Below the pieces are notes generated by a model. That model was not told where the DNA came from. It saw nothing but the letters and a program-made list of their open reading frames with translations, and searched no databases. Below, one piece after another: positions 1 through 7,806 of a DNA stretch of 64,000 nt. Positions within the stretch are counted from its first letter, which is position 1; every line of letters begins with the position of its first letter. A program made the translations under genes and the position numbers. Where the stretch lies: contig NZ_CM001488.1 of assembly GCF_000233695.2 (NCBI RefSeq), forward strand, positions 2,106,403-2,170,402, read 5' to 3'. Origin of the DNA: Desulfobacter postgatei 2ac9. GTDB lineage: Bacteria > Desulfobacterota > Desulfobacteria > Desulfobacterales > Desulfobacteraceae.

Positions 1-1206
1 AGAGATCCTTTCGTCCATGTTGGGACTTATTTGTGTTGGTAAGCCAGACTATATCGCTATTGAAATTTTCAGGCAGGATCCATTTTTCTTTACACAATCT
101 CTGGGAATCAGCAATTGTCCTTCTCAATCAACATTGCGTGAACGCATTGACCTGATCGGGGAATCTGCCAATGAACTTATCAAGGAGGCTTCAGTTGAAA
201 TGATTCGAGGCAAAGCACCCGCCATTTCACCGGTTCAGACGAGTGTCGGCAATTATATTCCCTTAGATCTGGACGTTAGCCCTTTTGACAATTCAAAAAC
301 GAAAAAGAGGGAGTTTCCAGGACATACAAAGGCTGTGATGGCTATGCACCAATGTTCGGATATTTAGGAACTGAAGGATACTTAATCAATGTAGAGCTTA
401 GAGAAGGCAGCCAGCATTGTCAAAAAAACACCCCGGAATTCATTCAAGAAATATTAAAATTAACCAGGCAGATTACCCAGGAACCTCTTCTTATCCGTCT
501 TGATTCAGGAAATGACAGTCAGGATAATTTTGAAGTAATAAAAACATGCGAAGGTGTTGATGTCTTGGTTAAGCGCAATTTACGTAAAGAATCTTTGGAT
601 GGTTGGCTTATCCTGGCCCAGAATACTGAAAGCGTTAGATTGATTCGCTGTGGACACAAAAGTGTGTGGGTCGGGCAAACAACTGTTGACCCAAAAGGGC
701 GGGCATTGCCACGTCCGATTGTCTTCAAAGTGACTGAACGATATGAAGAAAAAGGGGAGCCCCTGCTTTTTCCCACAATTGAAGTCGAGACCTATTGGGT
801 TACCATCGCCGGGCTGAGCCCCCAAGAGGTCATCAATTTATACCATGATCATGGAACCAGTGAACAATTTCATTCAGAAATCAAAAGTGATCTTGGGTTA
901 GAACGCTTCCCCAGTTGCCGTTTTAGCAGCAACAGCCTGATTCTCCATCTTGCTCTTTTGGCGTATAACATTCTTAGAATCATAGGCCAAATTAGCCTTG
1001 AGGAGCAGGATGAGAACAATCTTCCGATCAACCGTAGAAAAAAAGTCTCACGAAGGAGGTTAAGAACAGTTATGCAGGATTTAATGTATATGGCTGGCCG
1101 TTTAATATATAGTGGTCGGCGGTGGAGCATTTCATTTGGTAAGATCAACCCGTTTGCCCAATTGGCTGAGAACGTATTGTACCGGTTACGTTGTTCTCCA
1201 GGATAA
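1..1206 (+). pseudogene. IS1380-family transposase, frameshifted, 5' end outside window
   Basis: DDE transposase of the IS1380 type. The first reading frame is open from the left edge and ends at 367. The second runs 352-1206 and continues the same protein: PFDNSKTKK in frame 1, then SRTYKGCDGYAPMFGYLGTE when read in the second frame. The frames meet in an A-run at 302-306, so one base has been lost there compared with an intact gene. The second part carries the DSGNDS block and the C-terminal YHDHGTSEQFHSEIKSDLGLERFPS block typical of the family. The gene begins before base 1. Programmed frameshifting is not usual in this family, so I read it as a broken copy. Confidence 0.85.
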
Positions 1207-1364
1207 GCACATTATTGGGTAAAAAATCGGGATGGAGAAGTTATGCGCAGAGCGCTAATGGTGAACTGTGCCTATCTGGCGTGATTTGACCATGGGTAAT
1301 CAAGTATAGTTCAGTAAAAAAATGGATTAGCTAAGATTGCTGGCCAATAAGTCATCAAATATGA
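1207..1364. other. Junction between IS element and iorA remnant
   Basis: This stretch lies between the transposase stop and the first iorA-like codons. It has no convincing ORF. The right terminal repeat of the IS should be here, but its left partner is outside the window, so the exact boundary cannot be set. The iorA frame has an in-frame TGA at 1362-1364. Confidence 0.4.
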
Positions 1365-2843
1365 TCTTGGGTCAGGGTTTGCAGAGGCCAAGCCTCAGCA
1401 GATTTTTATGTATCAGAGCGCAAGGGTTGGCTAAGCAAATTTTATGCCGGGAATCCAGGTTATAAATATGCGGCCGAGTTTGTAAAAAAAGAACATACCG
1501 CCGCTGTACTGCGACTGACCACCCATGTGTGTCATGCCAGGGAAAAAGTCGGATTCGACAGATTCGACCCGCCGCCTTTGTTTCGTAATGATTTCAATCC
1601 GGACAACGGTCCGTATATTCCCCTGACATCCGCGGCACTGGAGATGAAAGCTACGGCGATCCAGAAATTAAAGCAGGCTCGACGTTTTGCGAGAACCAAA
1701 AACCTGAATACCATTCTATCTTCCGATGGAAACCAGGGCCTGGGAATCATCACATCCGGCTTGACCTACCTGTCTGTTCTGGATGTCCTTGAAACAACCC
1801 AAGTGCGCCCGGACATCTTAAAACTGGGCATGATCAATCCCCTGGACGAAGAGATTCTTATTGATTTTCTGTCATCACACAAGCAGGTGCTGGTGCTTGA
1901 GGAACTGGACAATATACTGGAGCTTCAGATCAAATCCCTGGCATTTGACAAGGGGATAAGTACTTCCATCATCGGTAAAGTTGATGATGACGATTTTATT
2001 GGTGAATACACCCCGGATAAAACCTTGAAAAAGTTGGGGACGGTCTGGCCGGATTTGGTTTTAGATCCGATATATGAAGATGCTGAGGTGTTTGACGTGC
2101 CGGCAAGGCCGGCGCAAATGTGTCCGGGTTGCGGCCACCGGAGTGCTTTTTTTGCCATTAAGAAAGCGTTGTCTGCATCAGATATTACTGTGGCGGATAT
2201 CGGGTGTCACACGCTGGGGTTTATGCCGCCGTATAACATCGGCGAAATTTTAATGTGTATGGGGGCGTCTACTGGCATTGCATCAGGACTCTCTCTGGAG
2301 AACGGCAAACGGGTGGTGGCGTTTCTGGGTGATTCCACTTTTTTCCACGCCGGACTTCCCGGAATTATCAATGCCGTGTTCAACCGGCATGATGTGACGC
2401 TGATCATAATGGAAAACGAAACAACTGCCATGACGGGACACCAGGATCACGCCGGCAAATCAATTTCGATTGAGGCCCTTTTAAACGGGCTCGGCATCGA
2501 ACAGGTTCTGTCGTGTGATACATATAACCAGGAAAGACTCACGGATCTGGTCAGGCAATCCATGGCACACAAAGGCCTGAGTGTTGTCATTGCCCGTCAT
2601 CCATGCATGTTGAAATTGACCCGTGCCCAGAGGAAGAAACCAGGGTATGTCCAGAAGCACATTTCCATTGATCAGGCTGCCTGCACCCGAACCCATTATT
2701 GTGTCGGGCAGTTCGGCTGCCCCACCTTTATACGGAATAAAGACGGCCGTATAGACATTAATCTTGATCTGTGTATCGGGGATGGGTCCTGCCGTCCCTC
2801 CTGTCCTGAACAGGCGGTCGGATTTGACAAGGAGGAGAAATGA
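1365..2843 (+). pseudogene. iorA: Indolepyruvate:ferredoxin oxidoreductase alpha subunit, 5'-truncated
   Basis: IorA with IorB oxidises arylpyruvates to aryl-acyl-CoA and reduces ferredoxin. The reading frame is open from 1365 and a GTG at 1527 could start a 438-aa product; family members are about 600 aa. What remains is the middle domain, the TPP-binding domain (CPGCGHRSAFFAIKKAL near residue 200 of the 438-aa form; GDSTFFHAG; MENETTAMTGHQDH) and a C-terminal ferredoxin-like domain. The N-terminal pyrimidine-binding domain is missing, presumably separated by the IS element to the left. In the Fe-S region the motifs read CTRTHYC...GC and CIGDGSC...C, so the second cysteine of each set is Thr or Asp. 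Its last bases overlap the iorB start (2840). A functional product is doubtful unless the missing half is encoded elsewhere. Confidence 0.8.
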
Positions 2844-3418
2844 AAACCTTTAACATCTATATGACCGGGGTTGGTGGCCAGGGAATCGGATTGCTCAGTC
2901 AGACGTTGCTGCGCGCGATTGATTATGCCGGTGTTAAAGCCATTGCAGTGGATACTCACGGGCTTGCACAGAGAGGCGGGGTGGTGGTCTCGCGGATCCG
3001 ATGCGGGGAAGCGGTTCACTCTCCTTTGATCATGAAGAAGAGTGCGGACCTGGTTCTGGGAATGGAGATTCATGAAGCCATGCGGGGAGTGGTAACCGCC
3101 GGCAAAGAGGGGGGGACACTTGTATTTCTGGATGTCTCCTGGCAGCCGCTGCCGGTGCGACTCGGTCAAAATCAAGAGATTTCCTTTGAAGATATCCTTG
3201 ATGCATGTCAAACCACCGGCGTCATACCGATAAAAGTCGATATTGGCCGTCTGAAGGATTCACGGATGCAGAATATGGCTCTTTTGGGTACCATTGCCGG
3301 AAGAAAACTGATCCCTTATACCGAACCCCATCATTTTTTCAATGCATTGGATGACCTTCTGGCAGGCAGGGTGCTGGAGGAAAATAAACGTCTGTTTAAG
3401 GAATATATGTCACGCTAA
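2840..3418 (+). CDS. iorB: Indolepyruvate:ferredoxin oxidoreductase beta subunit
   Basis: A 192-aa protein of the pyruvate:ferredoxin oxidoreductase gamma-domain type, the normal length for IorB. The N-terminal TGVGGQGIGLLSQTLLRA and the AVDTHGLAQRGGVVVSRIR block are hallmarks of the family. Its ATG overlaps the iorA stop by four bases (ATGA) and an AGGAGG-like site lies just upstream, so it is translationally coupled to iorA. It appears intact, but its partner is truncated here, so its activity depends on another alpha subunit or on where the rest of iorA lies. Confidence 0.92.
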   Translation: MKTFNIYMTGVGGQGIGLLSQTLLRAIDYAGVKAIAVDTHGLAQRGGVVVSRIRCGEAVHSPLIMKKSADLVLGMEIHEAMRGVVTAGKEGGTLVFLDVSWQPLPVRLGQNQEISFEDILDACQTTGVIPIKVDIGRLKDSRMQNMALLGTIAGRKLIPYTEPHHFFNALDDLLAGRVLEENKRLFKEYMSR

Positions 3419-3444
3419 AATAACACAAAGGACAGCGGAAGAGA

Positions 3445-4113
3445 GTGCGCCATACAGAGATGATCCGACGGATCACTGGGCCCTATAACCTTAATACCTA
3501 TTTTCTGGTCTGCAAAAAAACCAGGAAGGCGGTCATTATTGATCCGGGCGGAACGGTTGAGGAAATTGCGGATTTTATCCGGAAAAACAATCTCATCCCT
3601 GATAAAATCGTGTTGACCCATGGTCATGCGGATCAGTTCTTTTCAATGGATGCATTCAAGGAAATGGCCAGGATACCTTATTGCCTGCACCGGGCGGATG
3701 ATGATTTCTTTAAGGATCCCGAAGTAAGGATCAAAACAAAACAGTCGGTTGGGTTGCCGCCGCCCCATCCGGCAGATATCAGGATGAATGATGGCGATAC
3801 CCTTGTCTTTGGTTGTTGTGAACTGGCCGTTATCCATACCCCCGGGCATACTCCCGGTTCGGTCTGTCTGCTGTGCGAGGACCATCTTTTTACGGGGGAT
3901 GCCATCTTTGTGGGAGAGGCGGGACGAACCGATTTGCCCGGCGGAGATCTTCCTTGCCTGATTGATTCCATCAGGATTAAAATACTGCCCCTTGACAAAA
4001 AAACACTGATCTTTCCGGGTCACCACCGTAACGGCGATCCTTGGTGGTCGACCCTAGAACAGGAGATGAAGACTAATATATATATCACCGATTTTATTTT
4101 GGATGAACCATGA
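3445..4113 (+). CDS. Metallo-beta-lactamase-fold hydrolase (glyoxalase II-like)
   Basis: A 222-aa metallo-beta-lactamase-fold protein of the GloB-like subfamily, probably a cytosolic thioester hydrolase. Visible elements are the first metal site THGHADQ (about residue 57), HTPGHTPGSVC (about 132), the bridging Asp in FTGDAIFVGEAGRTDLPGGD (about 150) and the last His in FPGHH (about 191). The usual THxHxDH motif ends here in Gln instead of His, which may alter the second metal site. Start is a GTG 26 bases after iorB, probably the same transcript. The substrate cannot be told from sequence. Confidence 0.85.
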   Translation: MRHTEMIRRITGPYNLNTYFLVCKKTRKAVIIDPGGTVEEIADFIRKNNLIPDKIVLTHGHADQFFSMDAFKEMARIPYCLHRADDDFFKDPEVRIKTKQSVGLPPPHPADIRMNDGDTLVFGCCELAVIHTPGHTPGSVCLLCEDHLFTGDAIFVGEAGRTDLPGGDLPCLIDSIRIKILPLDKKTLIFPGHHRNGDPWWSTLEQEMKTNIYITDFILDEP

Positions 4114-4158
4114 TGTCAGTTCAATGAAATTTTTATTCATGTTGCCGGCTCTAAGCAG

Positions 4159-4497
4159 TTACATTGTTAAGCTCATCCAAAGACAATCTTGATAATCCGT
4201 GAGCATATGGAAAAGTAACCCAAACGACAATATTTTGATCGTTTTTGCCCTGGAAAAGAAAAAGAGCAAAAAATAAACAGAAATTGCATAGTAAGAATGT
4301 AACGGATGGAAGCCTATACTGCATCTTGCCGGATCGAATATCGGGTCAGCCGTTAAATGGTCTAAATCTACCAGCATCGTTGCAAGCATTATTAACCATG
4401 CCTTTTTCCAATCTTCTCTAAAAAAAAACCAGGCAATCACTCCTGGAAAAACCAAATGTAAACTGTAGTGGGTTATCTGTTGTAAAGCACGCAGCAT
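4159..4497 (-). CDS. Small membrane protein, DUF6122-like
   Basis: A 112-aa integral membrane protein with about four hydrophobic segments. The central MLVDLDHLTADPIFDP segment followed by RCSIGFHPLHS matches what I know of the DUF6122 family, whose function is unknown. The conserved Asp/His pattern (DLDH, HPLH, and HMLTDYQDC near the C terminus) resembles membrane metal-dependent hydrolases, but this is only an impression. It is transcribed opposite to the ior genes and ends close to the hydrolase gene. It could be co-transcribed with the large gene to its right, with which it shares a strand. Confidence 0.7.
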   Translation of the reverse strand: MLRALQQITHYSLHLVFPGVIAWFFFREDWKKAWLIMLATMLVDLDHLTADPIFDPARCSIGFHPLHSYYAISVYFLLFFFSRAKTIKILSFGLLFHMLTDYQDCLWMSLTM

Positions 4498-4556
4498 TTT
4501 GCCGTTACTCCTGTATGTTGATCAGAGGGGGAGTAAATTTGGTTTGGGCTTTCCTT

Positions 4557-4592
4557 TATACTGATAGTTCAAGCTATACTGATAGTTCAAGC
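4557..4592. repeat. 18-bp perfect tandem repeat over a stop codon
   Basis: TATACTGATAGTTCAAGC occurs twice, at 4557-4574 and 4575-4592. On the minus strand the repeat encodes LELSV plus a stop, so the end of the 614-aa gene, including its stop codon, has been duplicated in tandem. Confidence 0.9.
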
Positions 4593-6418
4593 CACTCAAA
4601 CCAGATGGGATAGTTTTCTTTGTACCAGGCCAGAATCTGTTTGAGCATCTCCTGCTCGGCAGCGGAAATGGTCGTCGGCGTAATTTTGTCAAAGCGTAGC
4701 ACCATCTTATCTCCAAAATATTCAAGGGCTTCGGTGCAAAGTGTCTGAAGCTCGTTGCGAATCCTGCCGGAGTCTGAAATTTTAACGGCCCGGGTTCTGA
4801 AATCCTCTCCCTTGAAAAACCGGTTGAGCAGCGGCGAGAAAATCAGCTTGCTCTGCTGTATGGGCTCTAACAGGCGAAGGGCAAAGGTGATGGCCTTGTC
4901 CCCGAACTCTGAAGTGACCCGAACCGTGACTTCCCAGGTGTCCTCGCTGATCTGTTTTACGCCTTGGGCACCGCTGTAAGGATCCGGCAGCATATATCCC
5001 GACACGGCCAGGGTCTGCCATTTTTTTGCGGCAATCAGATCGCTTGCATTGATGGTGCGCGGTTTTAATGGGATGCCGGCGTTTTTAGCTTCCACGATAC
5101 TGTTTCGGTAAATTTCAATCATTTCCGGGGGCACATCGGTTCCAAACAGATCCTGTTCAAGTATTGTGGCAAAATTGTTGTCTTGGGGATCAAGCTTCAT
5201 GGCCGCTGCATCCTTGTCATAGGGCAGCTTGAATTTTGAGGAGAGTACGGCAAGGGATACATCCAGGCCCAGAATGCCGGACAGACTGGCCGCCTGCATG
5301 GCTTCGGCCGAAGCGGCATATCCGTCCACCACCAGCAGGTGAATGTCACCCTTGTCATCGGTCCAGGGCTTGACCGCAAAGGTCGGCGCATAGGTACCTG
5401 AATCGGTGAACGGCGCTATCCCTGTGGGCAGAATCCAGTTTTCATCAATAAGATGTGCACCGATATCCCGCCACTGATCCCAGATTTTTTCAATTCTTTC
5501 CCGGCGGGTGTTTCCGGTAAGGGTCCAGACATGAACATTTTCGGCCTTAATGCCGTTAAAGGTCTCCTGAATGGCATCCATGACCATATAACGCGGGGTA
5601 AAATAATTAACCAGGACGGATTTGTAGGCTGCATTCTCCACAACCTGTTCCGGGAGTACAAGGCACCCCATATATCCCTCATACTGGTCACTGATGATCA
5701 AAGGCTGGTCAAAGAGGTGAAAGACACTCATGGGGCCTGTGGGTTCTCCCTTGGCAAACCTTGAGGTGTTTTCCAGGGTGTCAATGGCCGCACCCCACAC
5801 CGTGATGTCCCGCTTCTGGATATCCCGGGAAAATTTCTCCCAGGCATATTCAGGATCGTTGATCAGCCGCAGTACCCGGTCTTCAAGAAATTTGGCCACC
5901 TGGGGCCGGGCATAGATCCTTCCGAATCCCAACAGGGGATTGGCGCCCATCTCTGCTGTTTCTCCGGCTTTGGGCATCAGCCCTTCGCCTAAACAGACCA
6001 TGATGGCATGATTTTCCGGCAAGGTGCGGGACAGATACCACAGACTTTCGCTCATGGCGTAAGCGGAAATGGCATCGGCATCTTTTTTTACCAGGTTCAA
6101 CTCTGTTTTGGGCAGCCCCTTTCCTTCCCCGTACCGGCCGAACAGTCGGGTGCCCAGGGCCGTGACAGCAGCGGTGATCGCCAGCATTTTTTCGGTACGT
6201 CCGTCAGTGAAGGAGACCGTATCCATATGGCGGCGTTTAATTTTTCTTTGGGACGTGTCGCTGTACCAGTGAATGCGCACATCTTCCAGCCATAAATGAA
6301 ATCGGCCTAATATGGGGCGGGTGTCAAAGGCCCATTGGGAAATCAGATTCTGTTTTTGTACATCCGCCGGTGAGATGTTTTTTGCTGATCGGGTAGAATT
6401 GTCAGTTGCCGTGGTCAT
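4574..6418 (-). CDS. Large conserved-looking protein of unknown function (614 aa)
   Basis: I do not recognise this protein. It has no signal peptide or long hydrophobic segment, so it is probably cytosolic. The composition is that of a folded enzyme-sized protein with many Trp and Gly-rich turns (for example MVCLGEGLMPKAGETAE, LLVVDGYAASAEAMQAASLSG, GYMLPDPYSGAQG). The last 100 residues have the look of an alpha/beta domain ending WFEWLELSV. Start: an ATG at 6418 was chosen over an in-frame GTG at 6427; neither has a strong ribosome site. The gene is flanked by the small membrane protein gene downstream and the carbonic anhydrase gene upstream, both on the same strand. No function is proposed. 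Confidence 0.75.
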   Translation of the reverse strand: MTTATDNSTRSAKNISPADVQKQNLISQWAFDTRPILGRFHLWLEDVRIHWYSDTSQRKIKRRHMDTVSFTDGRTEKMLAITAAVTALGTRLFGRYGEGKGLPKTELNLVKKDADAISAYAMSESLWYLSRTLPENHAIMVCLGEGLMPKAGETAEMGANPLLGFGRIYARPQVAKFLEDRVLRLINDPEYAWEKFSRDIQKRDITVWGAAIDTLENTSRFAKGEPTGPMSVFHLFDQPLIISDQYEGYMGCLVLPEQVVENAAYKSVLVNYFTPRYMVMDAIQETFNGIKAENVHVWTLTGNTRRERIEKIWDQWRDIGAHLIDENWILPTGIAPFTDSGTYAPTFAVKPWTDDKGDIHLLVVDGYAASAEAMQAASLSGILGLDVSLAVLSSKFKLPYDKDAAAMKLDPQDNNFATILEQDLFGTDVPPEMIEIYRNSIVEAKNAGIPLKPRTINASDLIAAKKWQTLAVSGYMLPDPYSGAQGVKQISEDTWEVTVRVTSEFGDKAITFALRLLEPIQQSKLIFSPLLNRFFKGEDFRTRAVKISDSGRIRNELQTLCTEALEYFGDKMVLRFDKITPTTISAAEQEMLKQILAWYKENYPIWFEWLELSV

Positions 6419-6542
6419 GGAATACACTTTTTATATGAAAGATGTGAGTTTTGAGTGGTTAGTAGTGAGATCTATATAAGCTATTTTCCTCACAACGCAC
6501 ATCTTTCATTGTTTGTTGTGTCCGTCAGGACATGGTCGTTAT

Positions 6543-6835
6543 TTAGGCATGCTCGCTGTCGTGAGTTTCAGGGGCTGCGTCATGAGATTCAGGTGCAACT
6601 TCATGAGTTTCAGGCGCTGCGTCATCAGATTAAGGGGCAACCCCCTGGGATTCAGGCGTTGCGTCATGGGACTCAGGTGCAACCTCCTGAGTTTCAGGCG
6701 CTTTCTCATCAGATTCAGGAGCAACCTTCTGGGATTCAGGTGCTGCGTCATGGGACTCAGGTGCAACCTCCTGAGTTTCAGGCGCTTTCTCATCAGATTC
6801 AGGAGCAACTTCCTGGGATTCAGGCGCTGCGTCAT
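6543..6835 (-). repeat. 84-bp tandem coding repeats, carbonic anhydrase tail
   Basis: Two nearly identical 84-bp units (28 codons each) lie at about 6670-6835. They are followed by degenerate units that run past the present stop codon to 6543. Each unit is four 7-codon blocks ending in APE. The region is low complexity on both strands, so long spurious frames appear in it. Confidence 0.85.
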
Positions 6836-7646
6836 GGGATATTGCTGGGAGATCCGGGGTAAGAATGCTCTCTGCCATAGCTTCCATGGCGCGGTCAGGG
6901 TCAGCTTCCACTTCATTTAAAATGTTGTCTACTGTAGTATCCTCAAGCCAGTAGACCTTGCCGTCGCTGACATCATAGATGGCACCCACCACTTTGGCTT
7001 TACCGGCCTTGACAAGTTCGCGTGTGGCAGCACTTTGCATGAACAGGTCCCGAATACTGATCCAGACATTTTCTTCAATGGCAAGGGGAATTATTTGATC
7101 ACCTTTTGCCTGGGGATACTTTTCTATGGTTTGTCTGACAGCAGGTTCAATATTATCGACCAGCGGCGGAATATTTTTTTCTACAGCATGGTCGTGTCCA
7201 TTGATCGCCCGGGTGACGGCGGTCACTGCGCCGCATTGTGTATGGCCCAGTACGACCATAACCGGTGTGCGAACATGCGCCAGGCCATATTCTATGGATC
7301 CGACTTCATCCGTATCACATACATTGCCGGCCACACGGATCACAAAAATATCCATTACCCCGGCATCAAAAATCGCTTCTACAGGCACCTGGGAATCAGA
7401 ACAAGTGAGGATTGTGGCATACGCATGGTCCGCCTGATCTTCCATGCCGGCCTGAATCATCCGTTGTTTGGTCAGATGCGGATGTTCGGATTTTTCACTG
7501 ACAAAGCGTTGATTTCCATCTTTCAGCATCTGAAGCGCTTCGTCCGGGCTGGGTTTTTGTTTTTCCGATTCTCCTGAACAGCCGGCAAATGCAAGCATGC
7601 ATGTCAGCAGCAGGCATAAGAGCAACTGAAGTGATGTTTTTTTCAT
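6630..7646 (-). CDS. Lipoprotein beta-carbonic anhydrase with repeat tail
   Basis: A 338-aa beta-class carbonic anhydrase (CO2/bicarbonate interconversion) exported as a lipoprotein: MKKTSLQLLLCLL signal and lipobox AFAGC with Cys23. Zinc ligands are Cys82, His135 and Cys138 (TCSDSQ; GHTQCGAV). Asp84 of the catalytic dyad is present, but the partner Arg is Gln86 (CSDSQ, not CSDSR). After about residue 265 the protein turns into Pro/Glu-rich seven-residue units (SHDAAPE, SQEVAPE, SDEKAPE, TQEVAPE), with a 28-aa higher-order repeat. The frame stops at TAA 6630-6632, but the repeat continues in frame for 28 more codons to a TAA at 6543. Start chosen at 7646 because AAGGAGAAGG precedes it; a longer frame reaches 7700. 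Confidence 0.9.
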   Translation of the reverse strand: MKKTSLQLLLCLLLTCMLAFAGCSGESEKQKPSPDEALQMLKDGNQRFVSEKSEHPHLTKQRMIQAGMEDQADHAYATILTCSDSQVPVEAIFDAGVMDIFVIRVAGNVCDTDEVGSIEYGLAHVRTPVMVVLGHTQCGAVTAVTRAINGHDHAVEKNIPPLVDNIEPAVRQTIEKYPQAKGDQIIPLAIEENVWISIRDLFMQSAATRELVKAGKAKVVGAIYDVSDGKVYWLEDTTVDNILNEVEADPDRAMEAMAESILTPDLPAISHDAAPESQEVAPESDEKAPETQEVAPESHDAAPESQKVAPESDEKAPETQEVAPESHDATPESQGVAP

Positions 7647-7806
7647 TTTCCTTCTCCTTAGAATCATTATTATGTTTAAATCAAAAATTTCAAATACCAC
7701 ATTTATCCGGATTGTTCACCTTTTTTGTTTCAGATCCGACGTTCATAAAAGGCTCATGATCAAAATAAGTTGTTTTGGTCAGCCGCGTCCTGTATGGTGA
7801 GCCGGT

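Noticed and set aside
301-307. Slippery-looking GAAAAAG at the transposase frameshift
   Set aside because: It lacks the canonical A_AAA_AAG heptamer, and programmed frameshifting is not usual for IS1380; a lost base is simpler.
6455-6920. Long ORFs on both strands over the carbonic anhydrase tail; CRISPR-like repetition
   Set aside because: They are shadows of an 84-bp coding repeat. Units are contiguous without spacers, so it is not a CRISPR array.
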